From Clostridia bacterium (lineage in GTDB: Bacteria > Bacillota > Clostridia > Oscillospirales > CAG-272): 64,000 bases of DNA. The notes beneath the pieces were generated by a model. That model saw only the letters and a list, made by a program, of their open reading frames with translations, made no database searches and was not told where the DNA came from. Shown one piece after another: positions 43,184 to 49,956 of this stretch. Location of the stretch: the NCBI GenBank assembly GCA_017463865.1, contig JAFTOI010000040.1:1-64000 (forward strand), written 5' to 3'. Within the stretch, counting starts at the first letter, position 1. Each line of letters opens with the position of its first letter. The position numbers and the translations under genes were made by a program.

Positions 43184-44113
43184 ATGAAGAAGTTCATTTC
43201 TTTACTCCTTTGCCTGGCGTCGCTGCTTTCCTGCGCCGCATGCGGCGGGCAGGCGGCCGTTGATCCCACGGTGACCCAAGCGCAGACCAAAACCGCGGAA
43301 ACAACAGCGGAGGCGCCTGCGGTTACCACCGCCGCAGAACCCGAAACCACAGCCGCGCAAGCGGCAGAGCCAGAGGAACCTGTCCTGCTGTATCAGGCGC
43401 ATCGCGGCGTGAGCACCGATTTTCCCGAAAACACGCTCCCCGCTTTCCAGGGGGCGATCGACCAGGGCTATAAATTCATCGAGCTCGACCCGAACTTCAC
43501 CCTTGATCAGCAGTGCGTGCTGATGCACGACTCGACCATCAACCGCACCTGCCGGAACGCGGACGGCAGCAGTCTGGGGGACGCCGCGATTGCGCTGGGC
43601 AGCATCGCGTATGCCGATCTGCTCAAGCTCGACGCGGGCCTCTTCAAGGGGGAGCAGTTCAAGGGAACCAAGGTTCCGCTGCTGTCCGAGGTCGCTGAGC
43701 TGGTCGAGGGCACGGGCGTTGCGCTGAAGCTGGACAACAAGATCCAGAATTACACCGACGAGCAGCTGGAGATCATCTTCACGCTGGCCGAAAACTCGAA
43801 GGCCGATATCGGGTTTACCTGCAAGGACATTGGCTTTGTCACCCGCGTCGCCGAACGCCTGCCGGGGGTGACGATCCACTACGACGGCCCCATCGCCCCG
43901 GTCGTGCTGAAAAAGCTTGCACCGATCGCCGAGACGCACGAGCTTTACATTTGGGTGGGAATCAACAACGCCAACGAAACGATCTGTGATATGGTGAAGG
44001 AGGTCGGCCACCTCGGGATCTGGACGCTCAGCACCGATGAGCAGCTGGAAAAAGCCATCGCCCTCGGCGCAGAAGTGATCGAGACCAACGGCGAGCTGAA
44101 GCCGGCAAAATAA
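43184..44113 (+). CDS. GDPD-like lipoprotein, surface paralog
   Basis: A 309-residue lipoprotein: signal peptide MKKFISLLLCLASLLSCAAC with the lipid Cys around residue 20, a Thr/Glu/Ala linker, then a glycerophosphodiesterase-type TIM barrel. Residues are YQAHRGVSTDFPENTLPAF, IELDPNF, and MHDSTINRTC with the normal HD this time. The third ligand region reads LKLDNKI rather than EIK, as in the cytoplasmic paralog at 39.8 kb. Outside the cell it could cleave glycerophosphodiesters from lipids or teichoic acids. It is co-transcribed with the 51-residue small protein. A terminator lies just after the stop. Confidence 0.85.
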   Translation: MKKFISLLLCLASLLSCAACGGQAAVDPTVTQAQTKTAETTAEAPAVTTAAEPETTAAQAAEPEEPVLLYQAHRGVSTDFPENTLPAFQGAIDQGYKFIELDPNFTLDQQCVLMHDSTINRTCRNADGSSLGDAAIALGSIAYADLLKLDAGLFKGEQFKGTKVPLLSEVAELVEGTGVALKLDNKIQNYTDEQLEIIFTLAENSKADIGFTCKDIGFVTRVAERLPGVTIHYDGPIAPVVLKKLAPIAETHELYIWVGINNANETICDMVKEVGHLGIWTLSTDEQLEKAIALGAEVIETNGELKPAK

Positions 44114-44119
44114 CGAGAA

Positions 44120-44153
44120 AAATCCGCCCCGACCAGAAGGTCGGGGCGGTGTT
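44120..44153. terminator. Bidirectional terminator after the GDPD lipoprotein / GldA-like genes
   Basis: CCGCCCCGACC, an AGAA loop and GGTCGGGGCGG, flanked by AAAA and TGTTGTTTT. It separates convergent genes. Confidence 0.85.
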
Positions 44154-44156
44154 GTT

Positions 44157-45254
44157 TTATCGGACAAGCTGCAGCGCGTCCCACAGCCGTGCCTGTTCGG
44201 TGTCGCCCGTCCCCGCCATGGCGGTGGAGGCGCAGACCTTTTCGAACAGCTGACGCAGATCGTCGTCGGTGACCGGGACGCAGGCCGACAGTCGGGTCGG
44301 CATGCCGAGGCTGGCCATCTTTTCGGCAAAGCGTGCGGCCTCCTCCGGCTCGCCGTTGTAGATCAGCTGGACGATCAGGCCGATGCCGACCAGCTCGCCG
44401 TGCAGCCAGGGCTTGGCTTCGGCCGGGCGGACGGTGCGGGTTGTCTCATACACCTTGTGCGCGATGGCGCACTGGTTCGAGCCGCGCGCCAGGCCGCTGA
44501 TGACGCCGGTGAGGGCGATGAGGATGTAGACCATGTCCCAGACGACCTTGGTGTCGCGCCCGTGCGCGACATCGTCACAGCATTCGTCGAGGTTGCGCAG
44601 CATCCAGTCGTAGCTGAAGCGGCTGAGCGCATAGGAGGAGAGCAGGCCGATGTCGGTGTCGGCCTCGGTGCGGCCAAGCAGGCGCTGGTTGATCTCGATC
44701 AGCTTGGCCAGCGAGTCGTACACGCCGGCGACCAGCAGGCGGACGGGCTGGCGGCAGAGGATGTCCATGTCGGCAAGAACACAGTTGACCTCGACCTTGT
44801 GGTGCTTTGTCCCGGCGGTGCGCCCCTCGGGGGTGTACATGACCGACAGGGGCGTGAAGGCCGCGCAGGTTGCCGACGAGGTGGGGATGTTGATGATCGG
44901 CCGCCCCGACGTGACGGCGCAGAACTTGGCCGCGTCCATCACGTTGCCGCCGCCCACGCCGACCACGATGTCGGCGGCGCGGAACACGTCGGTGGCCATG
45001 ATCTCGTCGAGGTGGGGCTCGCAGCAGAAGCCGGCATAGGTGTAGTAGGCCGCCGTCAGCCCGGCGGCGGTGAGACTTGCGTCGATGGCCGGACGGGCGA
45101 GCGAGAGAGCGGTCTCACCGCCGATGATGTAGGGCCGCGCGCAGCCGAGGCGGGTGATCTCCTCGGCCAGCTGGGCGATACAGCCCGAGTCCTGAATGTA
45201 GCGGCCCGAGCCGATGCGGAAGGATGATTCTTTGAACGAAAACTGGGTTGCCAT
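44157..45254 (-). CDS. GldA-like iron/zinc-containing dehydrogenase
   Basis: A 365-residue polyol/glycerol-type dehydrogenase (Fe-ADH superfamily), NAD-dependent. Visible are the nucleotide-binding GVGGGNVMDAAKFCAV, IPTSSATCAAFTPLSVMY, and the metal ligands: Asp in GVYDSLAKLIE, His in NQCAIAHKVYE and His in WLHGELVGIGL. The overall layout is that of glycerol dehydrogenase. The substrate is open, because neighbours include a KDPG-type aldolase and not a glycerol pathway. It is last in a three-gene operon with eda (2 nt apart) and purN. Confidence 0.85.
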   Translation of the reverse strand: MATQFSFKESSFRIGSGRYIQDSGCIAQLAEEITRLGCARPYIIGGETALSLARPAIDASLTAAGLTAAYYTYAGFCCEPHLDEIMATDVFRAADIVVGVGGGNVMDAAKFCAVTSGRPIINIPTSSATCAAFTPLSVMYTPEGRTAGTKHHKVEVNCVLADMDILCRQPVRLLVAGVYDSLAKLIEINQRLLGRTEADTDIGLLSSYALSRFSYDWMLRNLDECCDDVAHGRDTKVVWDMVYILIALTGVISGLARGSNQCAIAHKVYETTRTVRPAEAKPWLHGELVGIGLIVQLIYNGEPEEAARFAEKMASLGMPTRLSACVPVTDDDLRQLFEKVCASTAMAGTGDTEQARLWDALQLVR

Positions 45255-45256
45255 CG

Positions 45257-45910
45257 TTATTCCCCTTTTGCCAGTGCGAGATAGCGGCCGGCGTTGGCGG
45301 CGATGGTGTCTGCGTCGCCAGCAGCCAGCGCGGCCTTCGGCGCGATGCTGCCCGCACCCACGCCGGCGCCCAGCGCGCCGGCGGCCATGTATTCGGCCAT
45401 GTTGTTCTCGCGGACGCTGCCGACGGCGAGGAAGCGGATGTGTGCCAGCGGCGCGGCGACGGCCTTGAGGTAGGACGGGCCCATCTCGCCGACCGGGAAG
45501 AGCTTGACAAAGTCAGCGCCCCAACGGTGGGCGTTGGCAGCCTCGGTGGGAGTCATCGCGCCCGGGATCGAGACCAGCCCCAGCTCGACGGTGCGGCGGA
45601 TGACCGCCTCACAGCTGTCGGGCGAGATGATGTACTTCGCCCCGGCCGCGGCGGCAAGCTCGACCTGCTCGGGCGTCATGACAGTACCTGCACCGACGCA
45701 GATGTCGCCCCGCGCGGCGATGGCGGAGATGAGCTCGGTCGTGGCCGAGAGGGGCGTCTTGCCGGTCTGGTCGAAGGTGACCTCGACCAGCGAAACACCG
45801 CCCTTCGCCATGGCATCGACAGCGCGCAGGCCCTCGTCCAGGCTGTAGCCGCGCATGATGACGATCAGCTTTTCGGCGAGAATGTGGTTGATGGTATCGA
45901 GTTTGGACAT
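45257..45910 (-). CDS. KDPG/KHG aldolase (Eda type)
   Basis: A 217-residue class I aldolase that splits 2-keto-3-deoxy-6-phosphogluconate or 4-hydroxy-2-oxoglutarate to pyruvate and an aldehyde. The catalytic Glu is in VSLVEVTFDQTG, the Schiff-base Lys in ADFVKLFPVGEMG, and phosphate contacts in CVGAGTVMTPEQ and FLAVGSV. It has the trimeric TIM-barrel length. It sits between the GldA-like dehydrogenase and purN, 23 nt after the latter, so a small sugar-acid or polyol route is likely, but no kinase for KDG is present here. Confidence 0.92.
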   Translation of the reverse strand: MSKLDTINHILAEKLIVIMRGYSLDEGLRAVDAMAKGGVSLVEVTFDQTGKTPLSATTELISAIAARGDICVGAGTVMTPEQVELAAAAGAKYIISPDSCEAVIRRTVELGLVSIPGAMTPTEAANAHRWGADFVKLFPVGEMGPSYLKAVAAPLAHIRFLAVGSVRENNMAEYMAAGALGAGVGAGSIAPKAALAAGDADTIAANAGRYLALAKGE

Positions 45911-45933
45911 GGTGGTGACTCCTTTGTGATGAT

Positions 45934-46527
45934 TTAGCCGAGGCGGATCTTCCCGGCGGCAATATCGGCAACGACCTCGACAAGGAAGCTATGCTCACGC
46001 TCAAGGACGCGGGCGGCCAGCGTCTCGGGGGTGTCGCCGGGCAGGACGGGGACGGTGGTCTGCGCAACGATCTCGCCGCTGTCGTATTCGGGCGAAACGC
46101 GGTGGATGGTGACGCCGGTCTCGTCCTCGCCGGCGGCAAGGACGGCCTCGTGCACATGGATGCCGTACATGCCGCGCCCGCCGAACTTGGGCAGAAGCGC
46201 CGGGTGAATGTTGAAGATGCGGCCCGCATAAGCGTCGAGGACGGCGGGGTGGAGCATCCGCATGTAGCCGGCCAGGAAAATCATGTCGATGTCATAGCGC
46301 GCCAGCGCCTCGAGGATCTTCTGCGCGAGCAGCTCCTCGCTGCCGAACAGCTTCGCGCTGAGGTGGCAGGCGGGGATCCTCGCCGCGCGTGCGCGGTCGA
46401 GGGCGAGCGAGTCGGCGTTGTTGCTGATGACCGCCGCAACGCGGGCTGGAATACGGTTGGCCGTGCAGCCATCGATGATGGCCTGCAGGTCGCTGCCTCC
46501 GTGGGAGGCGAAAACGGCAATGTTCAT
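45934..46527 (-). CDS. purN: Phosphoribosylglycinamide formyltransferase
   Basis: A 197-residue GAR transformylase that uses 10-formyl-THF in the third step of purine synthesis. The folate/GAR site is intact: ASHGGSDLQAIID at the N-terminus, VISNNADSLAL, FLAGYMRMLHP, then the catalytic FNIHPALLPKFGGRGMYG (Asn, His) and the Asp in EYDSGEIVAQ. It is first in an operon with eda and the GldA-like gene, an odd combination, since purN usually sits in a pur cluster; no other pur gene is in the window. Its promoter uses a -35 box in the loop of the preceding gene's terminator. Confidence 0.94.
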   Translation of the reverse strand: MNIAVFASHGGSDLQAIIDGCTANRIPARVAAVISNNADSLALDRARAARIPACHLSAKLFGSEELLAQKILEALARYDIDMIFLAGYMRMLHPAVLDAYAGRIFNIHPALLPKFGGRGMYGIHVHEAVLAAGEDETGVTIHRVSPEYDSGEIVAQTTVPVLPGDTPETLAARVLEREHSFLVEVVADIAAGKIRLG

Positions 46528-46557
46528 AGGGGGCCTCTTTTCTGCATTACTCCCTTA

Positions 46558-46586
46558 ATAATAACCGAAAAACGGCGAAATGTCAA
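46558..46586 (-). promoter_or_regulatory. purN promoter overlapping the gatD terminator
   Basis: Minus-strand TTGACA (46581-46586), 17 nt, TATTAT (46558-46563). TTGACA falls in the loop region of the terminator hairpin of the upstream GatD-like gene, whose T tract is the spacer. Confidence 0.7.
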
Positions 46587-46600
46587 TCATTTCGCCGCTT
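46568..46600 (-). terminator. Terminator of the GatD-like gene
   Basis: Stem CGGCGAAATG/CATTTCGCCG with the purN -35 in its loop region, followed on the minus strand by TTTTT. Confidence 0.8.
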
Positions 46601-46623
46601 TTTTCGCAAAATTCAATATAAAA

Positions 46624-47670
46624 TCAATCGTTCACCAGCATGATCTTACCCTTGACCGCACCCGGCGTCTTGTACAGCGCAAACGCCTCGTCAGCCTTCG
46701 AGAGCGGGAAGGTGTAGTGAATCAGCTTCGGTGAGAAGCGCAGACGGCCGTCGGCAAAGCAGTCGGCCACGACGTTCCACTCCTTACCCGGATAAGGCGC
46801 CGAGTAGCTCATCCACGAGCCGGTCAGCTTGAACTCCTTGCGGTTCATGCACTCCCACAGCTTGGGCGTGAAGGTCATGTCCACATGCGGCGTACCGATG
46901 CAGCAGAAGTGCGCCTTGTTTGCCGCCAGCTCAAAGCCCATCTTAATCGTCACAGGCGACCCGGCCGTCTCAAAAACATAATCATAGCCGTGGCCGCCGG
47001 TGATGGCCATCGCCTTCTCCATGAAGTCGGGTTCGCTGGTGTTCACCGTCGCATCCGCACCCAGCTCGCGCGCCAGCTCCAGACGCTCCTCGATCAGATC
47101 AAATACCACGACCTTGCGGCCGCCGAAAATGCGCGCCCACTGCGCCGTAAACATACCGATCGTGCCGCCGCCGAGGATCGCCACATAGCCGCCGCCCGCA
47201 AAATCATTGCACATCACACCGTGCAGTGCAACCGCCGCCGGCTCGAACATCGCTGCCTGCTCATAGGGGATTGACGGATCATACTTGATGACATTGCCCG
47301 CCGGAACCACTACATACTCGGCAAAGCTGCCCTGCTCACGCGAGCCGATGAAGCTGTAGTGGCGGCAGAGCGCGTAGTTGCCCTGCTGGCAGTCGGCACA
47401 TTTCATGCACGGCACCAGGGGCGCAGCCGTTACCGTGTCACCGACCGCAAAGCCGGTCACACCATCGCCGACCTCAGCCACATCGCCGGAAAATTCGTGA
47501 CCCAGTACAATGGGGAAAAAGTGCGCACCGTTGTGCAGCACGCGCGGAATGTCCGAGCCGCAGATGCCCGACGCACGAACGCGGATCTTCACCGTGCCGG
47601 GCTTGGTTTCGGGCGTAGGATAATCGTCGTAACGCAGATCTTCGTTACCGTAAAGAACAGCAGCTTTCAT
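46624..47670 (-). CDS. Zinc-containing dehydrogenase, GatD-like (galactitol-1-phosphate 5-dehydrogenase type)
   Basis: A 348-residue medium-chain dehydrogenase. Catalytic zinc ligands are GICGSDIPRV and GHEFSGDVAEVGDGV, with the third ligand region MFEPAAVALHGV. The structural zinc loop CMKCADCQQGNYALCRHY has four Cys, and the nucleotide fold AILGGGTIGMFTAQWARI is followed by VFDLIEERLELA. Residue choices such as GGTIGMFTAQ and RKVVVFDL resemble GatD and sorbitol dehydrogenases. A GatY-like aldolase gene lies upstream in the same direction. Together they could act on galactitol or tagatose phosphates, but the transporter and kinase are not seen here. Confidence 0.82.
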   Translation of the reverse strand: MKAAVLYGNEDLRYDDYPTPETKPGTVKIRVRASGICGSDIPRVLHNGAHFFPIVLGHEFSGDVAEVGDGVTGFAVGDTVTAAPLVPCMKCADCQQGNYALCRHYSFIGSREQGSFAEYVVVPAGNVIKYDPSIPYEQAAMFEPAAVALHGVMCNDFAGGGYVAILGGGTIGMFTAQWARIFGGRKVVVFDLIEERLELARELGADATVNTSEPDFMEKAMAITGGHGYDYVFETAGSPVTIKMGFELAANKAHFCCIGTPHVDMTFTPKLWECMNRKEFKLTGSWMSYSAPYPGKEWNVVADCFADGRLRFSPKLIHYTFPLSKADEAFALYKTPGAVKGKIMLVND

Positions 47671-47697
47671 GTTATGTATTTCTCCTAAAAAATCATT

Positions 47698-47778
47698 TGT
47701 TGGAAAGTTCTTGCGGGGTCTGGGGAGCTTCTTTCAAGAAGCTCCCCATCGGGGTGCGGGGCGGTGCCCCGCGACCTT
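47698..47778. repeat. Dispersed double-hairpin repeat, copy C
   Basis: TTGGAAAGTTCTTGCGGGG, then the long hairpin GGGGAGCTTCTTTCAAGAAGCTCCCC (arms of 11 bp), then GGGGCGGTGCCCC. Same structure as the copies at 23025 and 38674. It lies between the GatY-like and GatD-like genes and could attenuate read-through from one to the other. Confidence 0.65.
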
Positions 47779-48613
47779 ACCCCCGGCAAACCGCGATCTT
47801 TGCCTTAACCAGCTCGGTCACGCGGGCCATGCCCACCTTGCCGTATTTCTTCGGATCGAACACACCGGGGTCGGCGGCGAGGACTTCTTTTACGCCGTCG
47901 GAGTAGGCGATGCGCAGCTCGGTCGCAAAGTTCACCTTGCAGATGCCGGCGGCGATGGTCTCGCGGACAGCATCGTCGGACAGGCCGGATGCACCGTGCA
48001 GGACGAGCGGGATGTCCACCACCTTGCGGATGGCGCGCAGACGGTCAACATCGAGCACCGGCGTGCCCGAGTAGATGCCGTGGGCCGTGCCGATGGCCAC
48101 GGCCAGCGAGCTCACACCCGTCTCGGCCACAAAGCGGACTGCATCATCGGGGTCGGTGTAGCCGCAGCCGTCCGAGACGAGATCGTCCTCCTTGCCGCCC
48201 ACCTTGCCAAGCTCCGCCTCTACCGGGATGCCGCAGGGACGGGCCACATTCACCACCGCGCGGGTTACGGCAATGTTCTCCTCGAGCGGGCTGTGCGAGC
48301 CGTCGATCATCACTGACGAGTAGCCCGCCTTGATGGCCTGCACGGCCAGATCGAACGAGGAGCCGTGGTCGAGGTGCAGACAAACGTCCACCTTCGCCTT
48401 CGCGGCGGCCGCATACACGTTCGCGCGGTAGAGATCGAGCCCCGCATACTTGACGGTCGAGGGGGTGGTCTGGATCATAACCGGCGCCTGCATCTCCTCG
48501 GCAGCGGCGATGATGGCCATGACCATCTCCATGTTTTCGGCATTGAACGCGCCGATGGCGTAGCCGCCGCGCTGAGCGTCGAGCAGCATTTTTTCACTGG
48601 TTACATAAGGCAT
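47777..48613 (-). CDS. Class II ketose-bisphosphate aldolase, GatY/KbaY-like
   Basis: A 278-residue zinc aldolase of the tagatose/fructose bisphosphate type. RGGYAIGAFNAENMEMVMAI, catalytic Asp and zinc His in VCLHLDHGSSFD, SVMIDGSHSPLEEN, Glu in PVEAELGKVGG, VAIGTAHGIYSG, second zinc His in LVLHGASGLSDDA, and CKVNFATELRI. The length near 280, shorter than the housekeeping aldolase at 27.6 kb, and the company of a GatD-like dehydrogenase favour tagatose-1,6-bisphosphate as substrate, though FBP aldolase activity cannot be excluded. GGAGGAATCT precedes the ATG. Confidence 0.85.
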   Translation of the reverse strand: MPYVTSEKMLLDAQRGGYAIGAFNAENMEMVMAIIAAAEEMQAPVMIQTTPSTVKYAGLDLYRANVYAAAAKAKVDVCLHLDHGSSFDLAVQAIKAGYSSVMIDGSHSPLEENIAVTRAVVNVARPCGIPVEAELGKVGGKEDDLVSDGCGYTDPDDAVRFVAETGVSSLAVAIGTAHGIYSGTPVLDVDRLRAIRKVVDIPLVLHGASGLSDDAVRETIAAGICKVNFATELRIAYSDGVKEVLAADPGVFDPKKYGKVGMARVTELVKAKIAVCRG

Positions 48614-48650
48614 AATAGATTCCTCCGTTGAGCATAACATCATTATGTTT

Positions 48651-48679
48651 ATTATAGCACGAAAAAGCCGCCCTGTCAA
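48651..48679 (-). promoter_or_regulatory. gatY-like promoter with its -35 in a terminator loop
   Basis: Minus-strand TTGACA (48674-48679), 17 nt, TATAAT (48651-48656): full consensus. The -35 is exactly the six-base loop of the terminator hairpin of the upstream ECF operon. Confidence 0.8.
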
Positions 48680-48686
48680 GGGCGGC
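48662..48686 (-). terminator. Terminator of the DUF4430/ECF operon
   Basis: Stem GCCGCCC/GGGCGGC with loop TTGACA (minus strand), then TTTTT. It lies 29 nt after the stop of the ECF S-component gene. Confidence 0.8.
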
Positions 48687-48714
48687 CAGGAGATTTTCGC
48701 TGTGTGGGAAAAAT

Positions 48715-49236
48715 TCAGACGAGCATGCGCCGTTTGATGCGCGTCAGTGCCTCAATCAGCGGGACTGCCAGCACGAGGGCAATGACGAAATTGCCGATGG
48801 CGTGGGGGATGTCGAAGCTGATGCCCGACAGCCAGTAGGCAAGCGCAGTTTTCGGCCCGCCCGTGACGAGCCACGGAATGGCCGTCAGCGCGCCGAAGGC
48901 GAAGCCGTAGGCGCCCGAGAGCACCGCCCAGCCGAGCGCGCGGAGGGGATAGCGCACCTCGCCGCGGCGGGGAACCAGCATCACGATGCCCCACAGAACA
49001 AACCAGATGTAGAGATAGGACACCCACCAGATGCCAAAGCCGTAGAGCAGCCCCTGCAGCACGATGAAGACCGCGATGCCGGGCAGCGCGCCCGCGCGGA
49101 AGACCCGCGTCCAGACGATGATGAGCAGCGAGACCAGCTCAATGTTGGGCAGCCCAGCCAGCACGACCTGCGAGATGCAGAGCATCGCGCCGAACATCGC
49201 TCCCAGCACCAGCGAAAAAAGCTGTCGATGCCGCAT
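48715..49236 (-). CDS. ECF transporter S component, probably for cobalamin
   Basis: A 173-residue, six-span membrane protein of the energy-coupling-factor substrate-binding type: FSLVLGAMFGAMLCISQVVLAGLPNIELVS at the N-terminus, where the small-residue helix contacts the T component, then ending in helical RIKRRML. It is encoded right after a DUF4430 lipoprotein, with stop and start overlapping by 1 nt (TGATG), and both are preceded by a cobalamin riboswitch. This points to B12 or a corrinoid as the ligand. The ECF ATPases and T component are expected elsewhere as a shared module. Confidence 0.82.
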   Translation of the reverse strand: MRHRQLFSLVLGAMFGAMLCISQVVLAGLPNIELVSLLIIVWTRVFRAGALPGIAVFIVLQGLLYGFGIWWVSYLYIWFVLWGIVMLVPRRGEVRYPLRALGWAVLSGAYGFAFGALTAIPWLVTGGPKTALAYWLSGISFDIPHAIGNFVIALVLAVPLIEALTRIKRRMLV

Positions 49237-49637
49237 CAGTAGCCGACCGTCAGCGTGATCTCGAACTTGTCGCCGTCGGCGATGGGCGTGTCATCGACGC
49301 CGGTGAAGAGAGCCTCGCCCCCCTTTGTGAAGCACCACCATTCCTGCTTGCTGTCGTCGACGGTGTAGCCGTTCACCGTCTTGACGAAGAGCCCGTATTG
49401 GCTTTCGTCACCGGCGACCAGCTTTTCCTGCTCCAGCGCGCCGCGCAGATATTCCGCGTCGGTGGTGATGGTCTTGGTGGTCGTTCCGTCGGACATGACG
49501 ATGTCGACGGTGATGGTCTTGCTGCCAGCCTGCGTTTCGGTCTTGCCGCATCCCGTGAGTGCCATTGCCGCGATCAGCACTGCGAGGAAGAGGGCCGAGA
49601 AACGCACGAAGGCCGGCATGGTCTTGCGTGTGTTCAT
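49236..49637 (-). CDS. DUF4430-domain lipoprotein, probable cobalamin-capture protein
   Basis: A 133-residue lipoprotein: ALFLAVLIAAMALTGC, Cys about residue 31, then a single DUF4430 domain (ITVDIVMSDGTTTKTITTDA, YLRGALEQEKLV, LFVKTVNGYTVDDSKQEWWCFTKGGEAL, GDKFEITLTV). DUF4430 has the fold of the beta domain of transcobalamin/intrinsic factor, which contacts cobalamin. It is the first gene after the cobalamin riboswitch and is translationally coupled to the ECF S component. The combined inference is extracellular capture of B12 and delivery to the S component. Confidence 0.85.
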   Translation of the reverse strand: MNTRKTMPAFVRFSALFLAVLIAAMALTGCGKTETQAGSKTITVDIVMSDGTTTKTITTDAEYLRGALEQEKLVAGDESQYGLFVKTVNGYTVDDSKQEWWCFTKGGEALFTGVDDTPIADGDKFEITLTVGY

Positions 49638-49689
49638 GGGAAATACCTTCCTTTTGTAAATTTTTCGCGCGGGGGCCCGACAGCGGCAT

Positions 49690-49875
49690 AGCCGCTCCGA
49701 CGATCCGCGGGGATCGGGTACTTGGGGAGCAAAGTCTTTCGGCTGATGGATCACGGTCTGCGTCTTCCCACTTTTCAGCAGTGACAGCCGATGTCCGCGG
49801 CGACATCGGGCAGACCGATCAACTCCAAACACGGCGACGGGTTCGCGGCGGATTCACACCGCCTTCCTTTTTCTC
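49690..49875 (-). ncRNA. Cobalamin riboswitch
   Basis: On the minus strand the leader shows the B12-box core in order: GGAAGGCGGTGTGAATCCGCCGC, GAACCCGTCGCCGTG, a hairpin with ATGTCCGCGGCGACAT-like arms, TCACTGCTGAAAAGTGGGAAG and GCAGACCGTG, then GCCGAAAGACTTTGCTCCCC. High B12 is expected to reduce expression. The hairpin before the gene (GGAGCGGC/GCCGCTGTC) could be the expression platform, but no clean T tract follows, so translational control is possible. Confidence 0.88.
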
Positions 49876-49892
49876 CCGCCCTGCGCCTGTCC

Positions 49893-49921
49893 AGTATAGC
49901 ACAGCGCCAAACAAAAGTCAA
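49893..49921 (-). promoter_or_regulatory. Promoter of the cobalamin-riboswitch operon
   Basis: Minus-strand TTGACT (49916-49921), 17 nt, TATACT (49893-49898). The -35 lies in the 3' arm and T tract of the metH terminator. Confidence 0.7.
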
Positions 49922-49951
49922 GTCCATCTTCTGGAAGAAGATGGACTTGAC
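49912..49951 (-). terminator. Terminator of metH
   Basis: Perfect 16-bp arms (GTCAAGTCCATCTTCT and complement) with a 3-nt loop, then TTTTG on the minus strand. Confidence 0.85.
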
Positions 49952-49956
49952 TGCGT

